NCBI GenBank assembly: GCA_946482585.1
Contig: CAMLSI010000115.1
Coordinates: 1 to 12,017, forward strand
Length of the DNA: 12,017 nucleotides
Direction: 5' to 3'
From: an uncultured Lysobacteraceae bacterium
GTDB lineage: Bacteria > Pseudomonadota > Gammaproteobacteria > Xanthomonadales > Rhodanobacteraceae
The position numbers were made by a program, and so were the translations under genes. Below the pieces are notes generated by a model. That model had not been told where the DNA came from. It saw nothing but the letters and a program-made list of their open reading frames with translations, and searched no databases. Within the stretch, counting starts at the first letter, position 1, and each line of letters begins with the position of its first letter. Shown here in pieces: positions 5,577 to 12,017 of this stretch.

Positions 5577-6725
5577 ATGACGACATCTGTTCTGCGCGCG
5601 GCGTTCGCCGCCGCTTCGCTGGTGCTGCTCGCGGCCTGCACGGCGGCGCCGGTGGCGCCGATCGAACGCGAGCCCGACGAACGCGGCACGGCCGAGCCCA
5701 TGCTCGCGACCTCGGGCATGGCGCACGCCGTCGTGCGCGAAGCGTTCGTGACGCCGCTGACGCCTGAGGACAACGTCGACTCGCCCGCGCTCTGGCGCAC
5801 TCCGTCCGGCACCGCGATGCTGCTCGCGACCGCGAAGAAGACCAGCCGCCTCGTGCGCTACGACGGCGACACCGGCGCGGCGGCCGGCACGATGGGCACG
5901 GCGGGCAAGGACAGCGGCCAGTTTGACCGACCCAACGGTATCTTCGTCGTCGACGATCTCGTGTTCGTCGTCGAACGCGACAACCGGCGCGTGCAGGTGC
6001 TGCGCCTGCCGGAGTTCCGCCCGCTCGGCAGCTTCGGCGAGAACGAATTGCAGCAGCCCTACGGCATCTGGCTGCGCCGCGACGGCGACGGCCGCTATGA
6101 CGTGCTGGTCAGCGACGCCTACATGGCCGGCAAGGACGCGGCCGGTGAGGACGTCGTTCCGCCGCTCGCGCAGCTCGACCGGCGCGTACGCCGCTACGCG
6201 GTGAACACGACCGGCACGACCGTCGTCGCAAACCTGCGCGCGTCGATCGGCGACACCGGCGCGGCCGGTGCGATCCGCGTACCCGAATCGCTCTGGGGCG
6301 ATCCGGCGCACGATCGTCTGCTGATCGCCGAGGAAGACACGCTTACCGGCACCGCCGTGCGCGAGTACGACCTCGCCGGCGCCTACCGCGGCCGCACGCT
6401 GGGCCTGGGTCTGTTCAAGGCCCAGGCCGAGGGCATCGCCCTGTGGCAATGCCCCGACGGCAGCGGCTACTGGATCACGACCGACCAGTTCAAGGACCGT
6501 TCGCTGTTCCACATTTTCGATCGCGTCACGCTCGGGCACCTGGGCGCCTTCGCCGGGGAAACCGTCGCGAACACCGACGGCGTCTGGCTGCATCAGGAAG
6601 GTACGAAGCGCTTCCCGCATGGCGTGTTCTACGCCGTGCACGACGACCAGGGAGTCGGTGCGTTCGACTGGCGGGATATCGCGGCCGCACTGAAGCTGCG
6701 CGGCACCTGCGGCGACGCGCCGTGA
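5577..6725 (+). CDS. Phytase-like beta-propeller lipoprotein
   Basis: A 382-aa protein. Residues 1-21 are a lipoprotein signal peptide with lipobox L-A-A-C21 and no Asp at +2, so an outer-membrane lipoprotein is expected. The body is a repetitive beta-propeller resembling bacterial proteins annotated as phytase: EDNVDSPALW (64-73) recalls the DDPAIW strand of beta-propeller phytases. LLATAKKTSRLVRYDGDTG (82-100), PNGIFVVDDLVFVVERDNRR (119-138), PESLWGDP, LLIAEEDT (248-255), AEGIALWQCPDGSGYW (284-299), FDR (314-316) and ANTDGVWLH (331-339) are similarly placed. The middle also reads as NHL-type repeats. Known beta-propeller phytases are calcium-dependent and release phosphate from phytate. The first blade here has DS where phytases have DD, so activity is not assured. 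GGGGAA (5565-5570) lies 6 bases before the ATG. It diverges from a TBDR gene, a pairing that fits surface hydrolysis followed by uptake. Alternative: a non-enzymatic NHL/SMP30-like propeller. Confidence 0.75.
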   Translation: MTTSVLRAAFAAASLVLLAACTAAPVAPIEREPDERGTAEPMLATSGMAHAVVREAFVTPLTPEDNVDSPALWRTPSGTAMLLATAKKTSRLVRYDGDTGAAAGTMGTAGKDSGQFDRPNGIFVVDDLVFVVERDNRRVQVLRLPEFRPLGSFGENELQQPYGIWLRRDGDGRYDVLVSDAYMAGKDAAGEDVVPPLAQLDRRVRRYAVNTTGTTVVANLRASIGDTGAAGAIRVPESLWGDPAHDRLLIAEEDTLTGTAVREYDLAGAYRGRTLGLGLFKAQAEGIALWQCPDGSGYWITTDQFKDRSLFHIFDRVTLGHLGAFAGETVANTDGVWLHQEGTKRFPHGVFYAVHDDQGVGAFDWRDIAAALKLRGTCGDAP

Positions 6726-6732
6726 TCCGTCC

Positions 6733-6764
6733 GCGTGCCGGCGCGTTCCGCTGCGCCGGCACGC
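6733..6764. terminator. Hairpin between convergent genes (possible bidirectional terminator)
   Basis: GCGTGCCGGCGC (6733-6744) and GCGCCGGCACGC (6753-6764) form a perfect 12-bp stem around an 8-nt loop. It fills the 45-bp gap between the stops of the phytase-like gene and the SGNH hydrolase gene, so it could end both transcripts. Neither strand shows a T-run, so it may act as a 3'-stabilising structure or assist Rho rather than terminate alone. Confidence 0.62.
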
Positions 6765-6770
6765 CGCCGG

Positions 6771-7589
6771 TCAGCGCAAGACGCCGCTGAGCGCCGGGAT
6801 CCAGGCCTTGTCGGCGATCGCGCGGAATCCGGCCGGTGTCGGATGGATTTCGTTGGCCCATTGCGCCTTGCTCGTGAGCACGTCGAGCGAATCCACGAGC
6901 CGCACGTTGCGGTGCTGCGATACGAAGGCCTTGAGCACGCGCCGGAACTGATCGAGCAGCCAGTTCGTGAGCTCGCGTTGCCGGCGCGTGTCGGTGAGTC
7001 CGACCGCGAGCAGCGCCGGCTGTACCCAGGGGCCCTTGAGCTTGCCCTGGAAACCGCGGCCGTCCGGATAGATGTAGTCGTAGGTATGGACGTAGACGAT
7101 GCTCTGCGCGGAAAAGAGATCGCGACACTGCACGACCTGACCGAGGTCCTTCATCGCGTAGCGCAATGCGTGTTCGAACGTTTCGAGCCGCACGTGATCG
7201 CGGACCACGGGCGGAACCACGCCCCAGTCGGTCGAACCCAGCGACTGTGGCTGGTCCGGCATCTTCAGGAATTCGACCAGTTCGTCACCGACCACGTCGT
7301 TGCCTCCGCCCGACAGCAGGATCGCGTCGAACGCATAGGCCTGGATCGCACGCTGCACCTGCGGCAGCCCGATCTTCCAGCTCGCGCTGTCGCGACCCGC
7401 GACGCTCTGGTTCAGAAACAGCGTGCGCTTGAAATGGCGCGCGAGCTGCTTGTTGAGGTCGACCGCCTTGAACGGGTACTGGAACCACGAATCGCCGAAG
7501 CAGAGCGCGCGCCGCGCCGTCGGGTTGTCGGTGACGGCCTTGTCGAAGCGCGCGAGCTGATCGAAATTGTTCGGACCGGGACTTGCCAT
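6771..7589 (-). CDS. SGNH/GDSL-family hydrolase
   Basis: A 272-aa protein without signal peptide or membrane segment, so probably cytosolic. Block I is CFGDSWFQYP (30-39) with the predicted nucleophile Ser34. Block III is SGGGNDVVG (93-101) with Asn97. Block V is WANEIHPTPAGF (244-255) with His249. SGNH enzymes hydrolyse ester bonds of lipids, carbohydrates or peptidoglycan substituents. In the usual D-x-x-H block the acid is replaced here by Asn246, so the protein may work with a Ser-His dyad. YVHTYDYIYPDG (166-177) and KGPWVQPAL (185-193) are probably lid or substrate-shaping segments. Start: GGAG (complement at 7596-7599) lies 6 bases before the ATG. It diverges from the patatin-like gene across 213 bp and converges on the phytase-like gene. 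Substrate unknown. Confidence 0.82.
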   Translation of the reverse strand: MASPGPNNFDQLARFDKAVTDNPTARRALCFGDSWFQYPFKAVDLNKQLARHFKRTLFLNQSVAGRDSASWKIGLPQVQRAIQAYAFDAILLSGGGNDVVGDELVEFLKMPDQPQSLGSTDWGVVPPVVRDHVRLETFEHALRYAMKDLGQVVQCRDLFSAQSIVYVHTYDYIYPDGRGFQGKLKGPWVQPALLAVGLTDTRRQRELTNWLLDQFRRVLKAFVSQHRNVRLVDSLDVLTSKAQWANEIHPTPAGFRAIADKAWIPALSGVLR

Positions 7590-7802
7590 GGCGATCTCCG
7601 CGATGAGGAAAGCGAGGTCGTCGACACGACGCGTGCGGCGGCCTGCTTCCTTCGTGTCGCCACGGCGCGACTTCTCCCAGCCGCGCGGTTCCCGACTCGC
7701 GTGCCGCAGGGTTGGTGGATCCGCGCACATTGCGCATTCCGCGGCAAAATCGCTATTTCCGGTGTAGGCTGCGCGCGGACGGCGCAGGCGAGGGCGAAGG
7801 CG
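7590..7802. promoter_or_regulatory. Divergent intergenic region between SGNH hydrolase and patatin-like genes
   Basis: This 213-bp gap must carry promoters for both genes. On the plus strand TTGCGC (7730-7735) is followed after 17 bp by CTATTT (7753-7758), and TAGGCT preceded by TG occurs at 7765-7770. All are weak matches, so I do not pick one. GAGGG (7790-7794), 8 bases before the ATG at 7803, is a plausible ribosome binding site. I see no RNA gene or repeat here. Confidence 0.35.
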
Positions 7803-10800
7803 ATGGTCTCTACCGAAACGCAGTCCGCGGCCGCCGCTGCCGCACGCATCGAACGCGCACCGGCGCCGCCGCCACAGGTCGACGGCGAATCGCTGCGTCG
7901 TGCCGAACTCGATTTCATCCTCGGGTGCCGTCCCGGCGAAACCCGCGACGACGCGCCTTCGCCCTGGGGCCTCGCCCTGTCCGGCGGCGGCATCCGCAGC
8001 GCGACGTTCGCGCTCGGCGTGCTGCAGGCGCTCGCGCGCGACAACCTGCTGCGCTGCTTCCACTACCAGTCGACGATTTCGGGCGGCGGCTACATCGGCG
8101 GCTTCCTGCAGGCGCTGATCCGCCGCCGCGGTTTCGACGGTGCGTTCGAGGTGCTGCGTTCGACCCTGCGCGGGCGCGCGAACGCACCGGGGCGGCCGGC
8201 CGGGGACGACCCGCAACAGCCGATCCAGCATCTGCGCGAGTACAGCAATTACCTGAGTCCGCGCAAATCGCCGCTGTCGGGCGACACGCTCGGCATGATC
8301 GGCACCTTCGTGCGCAACGTATTGCTCGTGCAGGTGCAGCTCTGCGCGCTGCTGCTCGCGCTGAGTCTGTTGCCGATGCTGCTGTTCCACGTCGTGAGCC
8401 GCTGGACCGGCACGGTGCCGGGCGTGTCGCTGTCGATCGCCGGCCTCCTCTGCGTGTTCGCCGCGGTGCTGCTCGGCTGGATCGGCGCGCAGGCGAGCCG
8501 GCCGCTGCGCGCGGAAGGCGAGGATCAGCGTCCGCGCACGGGCGTCGCGCTGGCCGCGCTCGGCGTGATCGTCTCGCTCGCGACCGGCTCGTTCCTCGGC
8601 GCGATCGGCCTCGGCAAGCTCGCCCGTCTGCCCGAACCCTGGGAGACCGTTTCGCTCGCGCTGCTGCCGGGCGCACCGCATCCGACGCGCCTGGCGGTCA
8701 TGACCGCGGCGTTGTATCTGAGCGTCTGGCTGGTCTGGATCGGCTTCGACACACTGCTGTCGGCGATGCGCCGCAACGACGACGAGTGGCGCTCGCCGCT
8801 GCAGCGTCACCGGCTGCGCTTCCTGTTCGCCGCCGTCGGCGCCGCGACCTTCAGCGGTTTCGCGATCCTGGCGACCCTGCGCGTGCTCGCCCCCTGGGGC
8901 GCGACCGAGGCGACGCTGTGGCACAGCATGATTCTGGGTCCCGCGGTCACGCTTGCGGCAGTGACCTTGACCGGCGTCATCCACGTCGGACTCGCCGGCG
9001 CGGCGCTCAGCGATCTGCAGCGCGAAGTCTGGGCACGCGTTGGCGGCAAGAGTGCAGGCCTCGTTCTGATCGGCGTGGTGCTGGCGCTCGCGCTCGCGAT
9101 CTACGGACCCTGGCTGCTGCTCAACCTGTCGCACTTCGTCGGCGAGAAATGGCGCGCGATCTCGGGCTGGGTCGGTGTCGCCGCGTGGCTGTTCACGTCG
9201 GGGTCGGGCGTGATGCTCGCCTACAGCCAGCGCAGCGGCGGGCGAAAGCCGCGCTCGGCGATCGTCGACCGGCTCGTGCGCATCGCGCCGGCGGTGTTCG
9301 TGCTCGGACTGCTGGTCGGCATCAGCCTCGGCGCGCAGGCTTTGCTCGTGCTCGGCGGCTGGGAGCCGCGTCCGGCCGAAGCGTCGATCAGCCTGACGGC
9401 ATATCTCGCCTATCTCGCGCAGGGAGCCAACGCGCACGTCGTCACGGTCGCCGCCGTCGCGGCGATCGCCTTCGGCGTCTGGCTGCTGTTCGGCCTCACG
9501 GTCAACGTGAACGAGTTCAGCATGAACGCGTTCTATCGCAATCGTCTCGTGCGCTGCTATCTCGGCGCGAGCAACACGCAGCGCCAGCCCGAGCCGATCA
9601 CGAACTTCGATCCGCACGACGACATCGTGCTCGCCGACGTGGTCGAGGTCGAACGCGATGCGGGCTGCCGGCCGCTCTATCCGATCATCGGCACGGCGTT
9701 GAACCTCGTCGCGGCGAAGCAGCTCGATTGGCAGGACCGCAAGGCGGCTTCGTTCTGCCTGACGCCGGGCTACTGCGGCTACGTGCCGCCGCCGTCGCGC
9801 GCGGCCGCGACCGTGGTCGGCGATCCGGACGTGCGCGCCGCGGCGACCGCCGTGCCGGGCGCGACACCCGATCCGCTCGCTGCAGCGCTGACGCTCGGCA
9901 GTGCGGTCTCGATCTCGGGCGCCGCGGTCAGTCCGAACATGGGCTACCACAGCTCGCCGATGGTCACGTTCCTGCTGACCCTGTTCGATGCGCGCCTGGG
10001 CTGGTGGATCGCGAATCCGAATCACCCGACGAAACCGCGCGCCGACAGCGCGCCGTTCTCGGCCGGCTGGCTGCTCGCCGAAATGCTCGGGCTCACGCGC
10101 GACGGCGGCCGCTACGTCTATCTGTCCGACGGCGGCCATTTCGAGAATCTCGCGCTGTACGAACTCGTGCGGCGCCGCTGCCGTTTCGTGCTCTGCGTCG
10201 ATGCGGGCGCCGATCCGCAGCGCGCGTTCGCCGATCTCGGCAACGCCGTGCACAAATGCCGCGTCGACTTCGGTGCCGACATCCGCATTGACGTCAGCGC
10301 GTTGCGCCGCGGCGCCGACGGCTACAGCGCGCGCAGCTGCGCGGTCGGCAGCATCGTCTATGCCGACGGCGGCACCGGCACGCTCCTGTACCTGAAGCCG
10401 ACGCTGACCGGCACCGAACCGACCGACGTCGCGCATTACGCGACCGCGCATCCGACCTTCCCGCACGAGTCCACGGCGGACCAGTTCTTCGACGAGGCGC
10501 AGTTCGAAAGCTACCGCCGCCTCGGCGATTTCGTCGCGACCTCGGCGATCGCGCCCGCGCTCGAACGCGCCGGCGCCGATTTCGCGAGCGCGCCGCGCGA
10601 AGCGCTCGGCGTCCACGATTCGGGACTCAAGGAACGCATCCTCGTCGAACTGCGGCATCAGTGGGTGGCGCCGATCACGGGATTGCCGCAGCGCTTCGCC
10701 GAGCACGGCAAGGCCATGGCCGCGCTGTTCCACACCTTGCGCAGCACGCCGGCGCTCGCCGTGCTCGACGCGCAGATCTATCCGGTCTGGACCGATCTCG

Positions 10801-11585
10801 TCGCCGCCGACGCCAACGCGCCCGCCGAAGCGAACACGCCGCATCAGCGCCGCACGCGCTTGCCGACCGGCACCGACTTCCGCGCCTGCTTCTATTTCTG
10901 TCAGGAGCTCATGCAGCTGATGGAATCGGTCTACCACGACCTCGATCTCGAACGGACCTGGGAGCATCCCGACAACCGCGGCTGGATGAACGTGTTCCGT
11001 CACTGGAGCTGGGCGCCGATGTTCCGCATCGCCTGGGCCGCGAGCGCGCCGACCTACGGCGCCCGTTTCGTCGCCTTCTGCGAGATGCGCCTGGACCTGC
11101 CGCGCATCAACGACGCCGTTCGCGTCGACGAGCATTCGCCGCCGCCGGGAACGAGCTGGCGCGATCACGTCAGCGCGCTCGCACGCACCGGCGCGATCAA
11201 CCACGTCGAACACGGCATCCTGCTGTCCGATCCGCTCGGCGCTGCCGCGGCGGCAACACCGCCGCGCCTGTTCGTGCTGCGGCTCAAGTGGAAGCCGGTG
11301 CTGTCGCGCACAGCCGAATCAATCAACGACAGTACGCTCGGCATCGCCGTCCTCGACGGCACTGTGCTGCGCGCACTGCGCGTGCAGGACCATCTGCGCA
11401 AACTCGGCCTCGGTGCGGAATTCATGCGCCTGCTGCTCGCGCGCGTCCACATGACCCGCGTCGAGATCCACCCGGGCCACTACGGTCCGGTCGGGGTCGT
11501 CAGTGCGCGCGAGGCCGCCGCGTTGCAGGGCGAGATCGAAGCGCTGCGGCAACAGGCGCTGCGGCATCGGCGGGCGATGAATTGA
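7803..11585 (+). CDS. Large multi-pass patatin-like phospholipase-family membrane protein
   Basis: A 1260-aa protein, much longer than a simple patatin domain (about 200-300 aa). Residues 55-78 carry the oxyanion loop and following helix, WGLALSGGGIRSATFALGVL. YQSTISGGGYIGGF (88-101) holds the predicted nucleophile Ser93, in T-I-S-G-G rather than canonical G-x-S-x-G. About ten hydrophobic segments then follow, near 172-198, 208-229, 246-270, 298-320, 337-362, 376-400, 418-441, 452-472, 494-518 and 543-569. The catalytic fold resumes with GTALNLVAAKQ (630-640), SISGAAVSPNMGYHSSPMVT (703-722) and YLSDGGHFENLALYELVRRR (773-792), Asp776 of DGG completing the Ser-Asp dyad. The C-terminal 400 residues have no domain I can name. 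Patatins are acyl hydrolases of membrane lipids; this one is probably embedded in the inner membrane. GAGGG lies 8 bases before the chosen ATG; the frame is open upstream to 6735 but without coding character. It diverges from an SGNH hydrolase gene. Confidence 0.83.
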   Translation: MVSTETQSAAAAAARIERAPAPPPQVDGESLRRAELDFILGCRPGETRDDAPSPWGLALSGGGIRSATFALGVLQALARDNLLRCFHYQSTISGGGYIGGFLQALIRRRGFDGAFEVLRSTLRGRANAPGRPAGDDPQQPIQHLREYSNYLSPRKSPLSGDTLGMIGTFVRNVLLVQVQLCALLLALSLLPMLLFHVVSRWTGTVPGVSLSIAGLLCVFAAVLLGWIGAQASRPLRAEGEDQRPRTGVALAALGVIVSLATGSFLGAIGLGKLARLPEPWETVSLALLPGAPHPTRLAVMTAALYLSVWLVWIGFDTLLSAMRRNDDEWRSPLQRHRLRFLFAAVGAATFSGFAILATLRVLAPWGATEATLWHSMILGPAVTLAAVTLTGVIHVGLAGAALSDLQREVWARVGGKSAGLVLIGVVLALALAIYGPWLLLNLSHFVGEKWRAISGWVGVAAWLFTSGSGVMLAYSQRSGGRKPRSAIVDRLVRIAPAVFVLGLLVGISLGAQALLVLGGWEPRPAEASISLTAYLAYLAQGANAHVVTVAAVAAIAFGVWLLFGLTVNVNEFSMNAFYRNRLVRCYLGASNTQRQPEPITNFDPHDDIVLADVVEVERDAGCRPLYPIIGTALNLVAAKQLDWQDRKAASFCLTPGYCGYVPPPSRAAATVVGDPDVRAAATAVPGATPDPLAAALTLGSAVSISGAAVSPNMGYHSSPMVTFLLTLFDARLGWWIANPNHPTKPRADSAPFSAGWLLAEMLGLTRDGGRYVYLSDGGHFENLALYELVRRRCRFVLCVDAGADPQRAFADLGNAVHKCRVDFGADIRIDVSALRRGADGYSARSCAVGSIVYADGGTGTLLYLKPTLTGTEPTDVAHYATAHPTFPHESTADQFFDEAQFESYRRLGDFVATSAIAPALERAGADFASAPREALGVHDSGLKERILVELRHQWVAPITGLPQRFAEHGKAMAALFHTLRSTPALAVLDAQIYPVWTDLVAADANAPAEANTPHQRRTRLPTGTDFRACFYFCQELMQLMESVYHDLDLERTWEHPDNRGWMNVFRHWSWAPMFRIAWAASAPTYGARFVAFCEMRLDLPRINDAVRVDEHSPPPGTSWRDHVSALARTGAINHVEHGILLSDPLGAAAAATPPRLFVLRLKWKPVLSRTAESINDSTLGIAVLDGTVLRALRVQDHLRKLGLGAEFMRLLLARVHMTRVEIHPGHYGPVGVVSAREAAALQGEIEALRQQALRHRRAMN

Positions 11586-11802
11586 GCGAGGCGGCAACGC
11601 GTCGTCCCCGCGCGGGCGGCGGACCCGCGGGCGATTGCGCGACATCGATGCGTGAATCCCGGCGAAACCAACGAACGCGGCCTGCGAGCCGTACGCTCGC
11701 GCACCGTCGTCGCCGCAACGAGGGACGCTGACGCGCAGGCGGAACCATCGACATCGCGACGCGAAGCCGCACGAAACGCGTGCCGGCCGACTTCCCTGTC
11801 GA
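11586..11802. other. Intergenic region without recognised gene
   Basis: This 217-bp gap separates the convergent patatin-like and comM-like genes. It contains the palindrome CCCGCGCGGG (11607-11616), whose left part can alternatively pair with CGCGGG at 11626-11631. It lies about 20 bp past the patatin-like stop and could be a 3' hairpin. There is no T-run, no convincing ORF and no RNA gene. Confidence 0.4.
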
Positions 11803-12017
11803 TCAGCGGAAATCGAACCGCCGATACTGCACGGCCTCGGTCACATGCGGTGTTTCGATGCGCGTCACCCCAGCGAGGTCGGCAATCGTGCGCGCAACGC
11901 GCAGGATGCGGTGATACGCGCGCGCCGACAGACCGAGTCGCTCGACGGCGCGGTCCAGCAGGTCCTGATCGCGTTGCCGCAGTACGCAGTCACGTTCGAC
12001 TTCGCGGTTGGCGAGCC
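11803..12017 (-). CDS. comM: ComM/YifB-type AAA+ ATPase, C-terminal fragment at window edge
   Basis: The last 71 codons are present; the N-terminal bulk lies beyond the window. The visible part reads ...LLDRAVERLGLSARAYHRIL (with the tail starting LANREVERD), then RVARTIADLAGV and EAVQYRRFDFR before the stop at 11803-11805. L-S-A-R-A-Y-x-R-I-L-x-V-A-R-T-I-A-D-L and the final E-A-x-Q-Y-R are characteristic of the C-terminal Mg-chelatase-like domain of ComM/YifB proteins. ComM is a hexameric helicase that promotes branch migration during natural transformation. Assignment rests on the tail alone but the motif is distinctive. Confidence 0.85.
   Translation of the reverse strand, partial: LANREVERDCVLRQRDQDLLDRAVERLGLSARAYHRILRVARTIADLAGVTRIETPHVTEAVQYRRFDFR

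Noticed and set aside
6735..7802. Upstream extension of the patatin-like frame
   Set aside because: It is antisense to the SGNH hydrolase and shows no domain. The ATG at 7803 has a Shine-Dalgarno-like sequence and starts just ahead of the patatin domain.
6771..11213. Very long open frame (1480 codons) on the minus strand antisense to the patatin-like gene
   Set aside because: Its composition (His/Arg/Asp-rich low complexity) is typical of an antisense shadow in high-GC DNA, and only the last 272 codons (SGNH hydrolase) show family motifs. The plus strand encodes a coherent membrane protein with conserved motifs.
11607..11631. Palindrome as an intrinsic terminator of the patatin-like gene
   Set aside because: The stem is short, has competing pairings and lacks a T-run; such palindromes are common in DNA this rich in G and C. 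It is noted only within the intergenic entry.
1..12017. CRISPR array, tRNA/rRNA, IS element or prophage
   Set aside because: I saw no regularly spaced repeat, no cloverleaf-like segment, no transposase or integrase motif and no terminal inverted repeats with target duplications.

Overview
High-GC chromosomal DNA that looks like a gammaproteobacterium of the Xanthomonadales/Lysobacterales type. Grounds are the strong G/C third-position bias, the Ala/Arg-rich proteins, a TonB-dependent receptor (TBDR) ending in a C-terminal aromatic residue, and a phytase-like lipoprotein of a kind I associate with that order. The taxonomic call is inference from gene style, not from a marker gene. I see no tRNA, rRNA, CRISPR array, integrase, transposase or IS end, and the gene style is uniform throughout.

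Layout. 1-428 (minus): a TetR/AcrR-type regulator truncated by the window edge, with a candidate promoter and palindromic operator just upstream. 640-2189 (minus): a two-gene unit, xdhC-like followed by mocA-like, joined by an ATGA overlap. Its expected role is molybdenum cofactor tailoring and delivery; no molybdoenzyme structural gene is in view. 2285-3022 (minus): a small SAM-dependent methyltransferase with an N-terminal four-cysteine knuckle. 3102-5423 (minus): a 773-aa TonB-dependent outer-membrane receptor. Divergent from it, 5577-6725 (plus): a beta-propeller lipoprotein resembling phytase-like proteins. The 153 bp between these two hold inverted and direct copies of a CTGTCAT-like word, suggesting Pho-type (phosphate starvation) control of both.

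The phytase-like gene and the next gene converge on a 12-bp-stem hairpin (6733-6764). 6771-7589 (minus) is a cytosolic-looking SGNH/GDSL hydrolase. Divergent from it, 7803-11585 (plus), is a 1260-aa patatin-like protein with about ten membrane segments inserted between the two halves of its catalytic domain. Two lipolytic-type folds head to head across a 213-bp gap are the least explained part of the window. 11803-12017 (minus) is the C-terminal end of a ComM/YifB-type AAA ATPase cut by the window edge.

Working picture: (i) a probable phosphate/phytate acquisition pair of surface lipoprotein plus receptor; (ii) a housekeeping molybdenum-cofactor maturation pair; (iii) a membrane patatin/SGNH hydrolase pair of unknown role.
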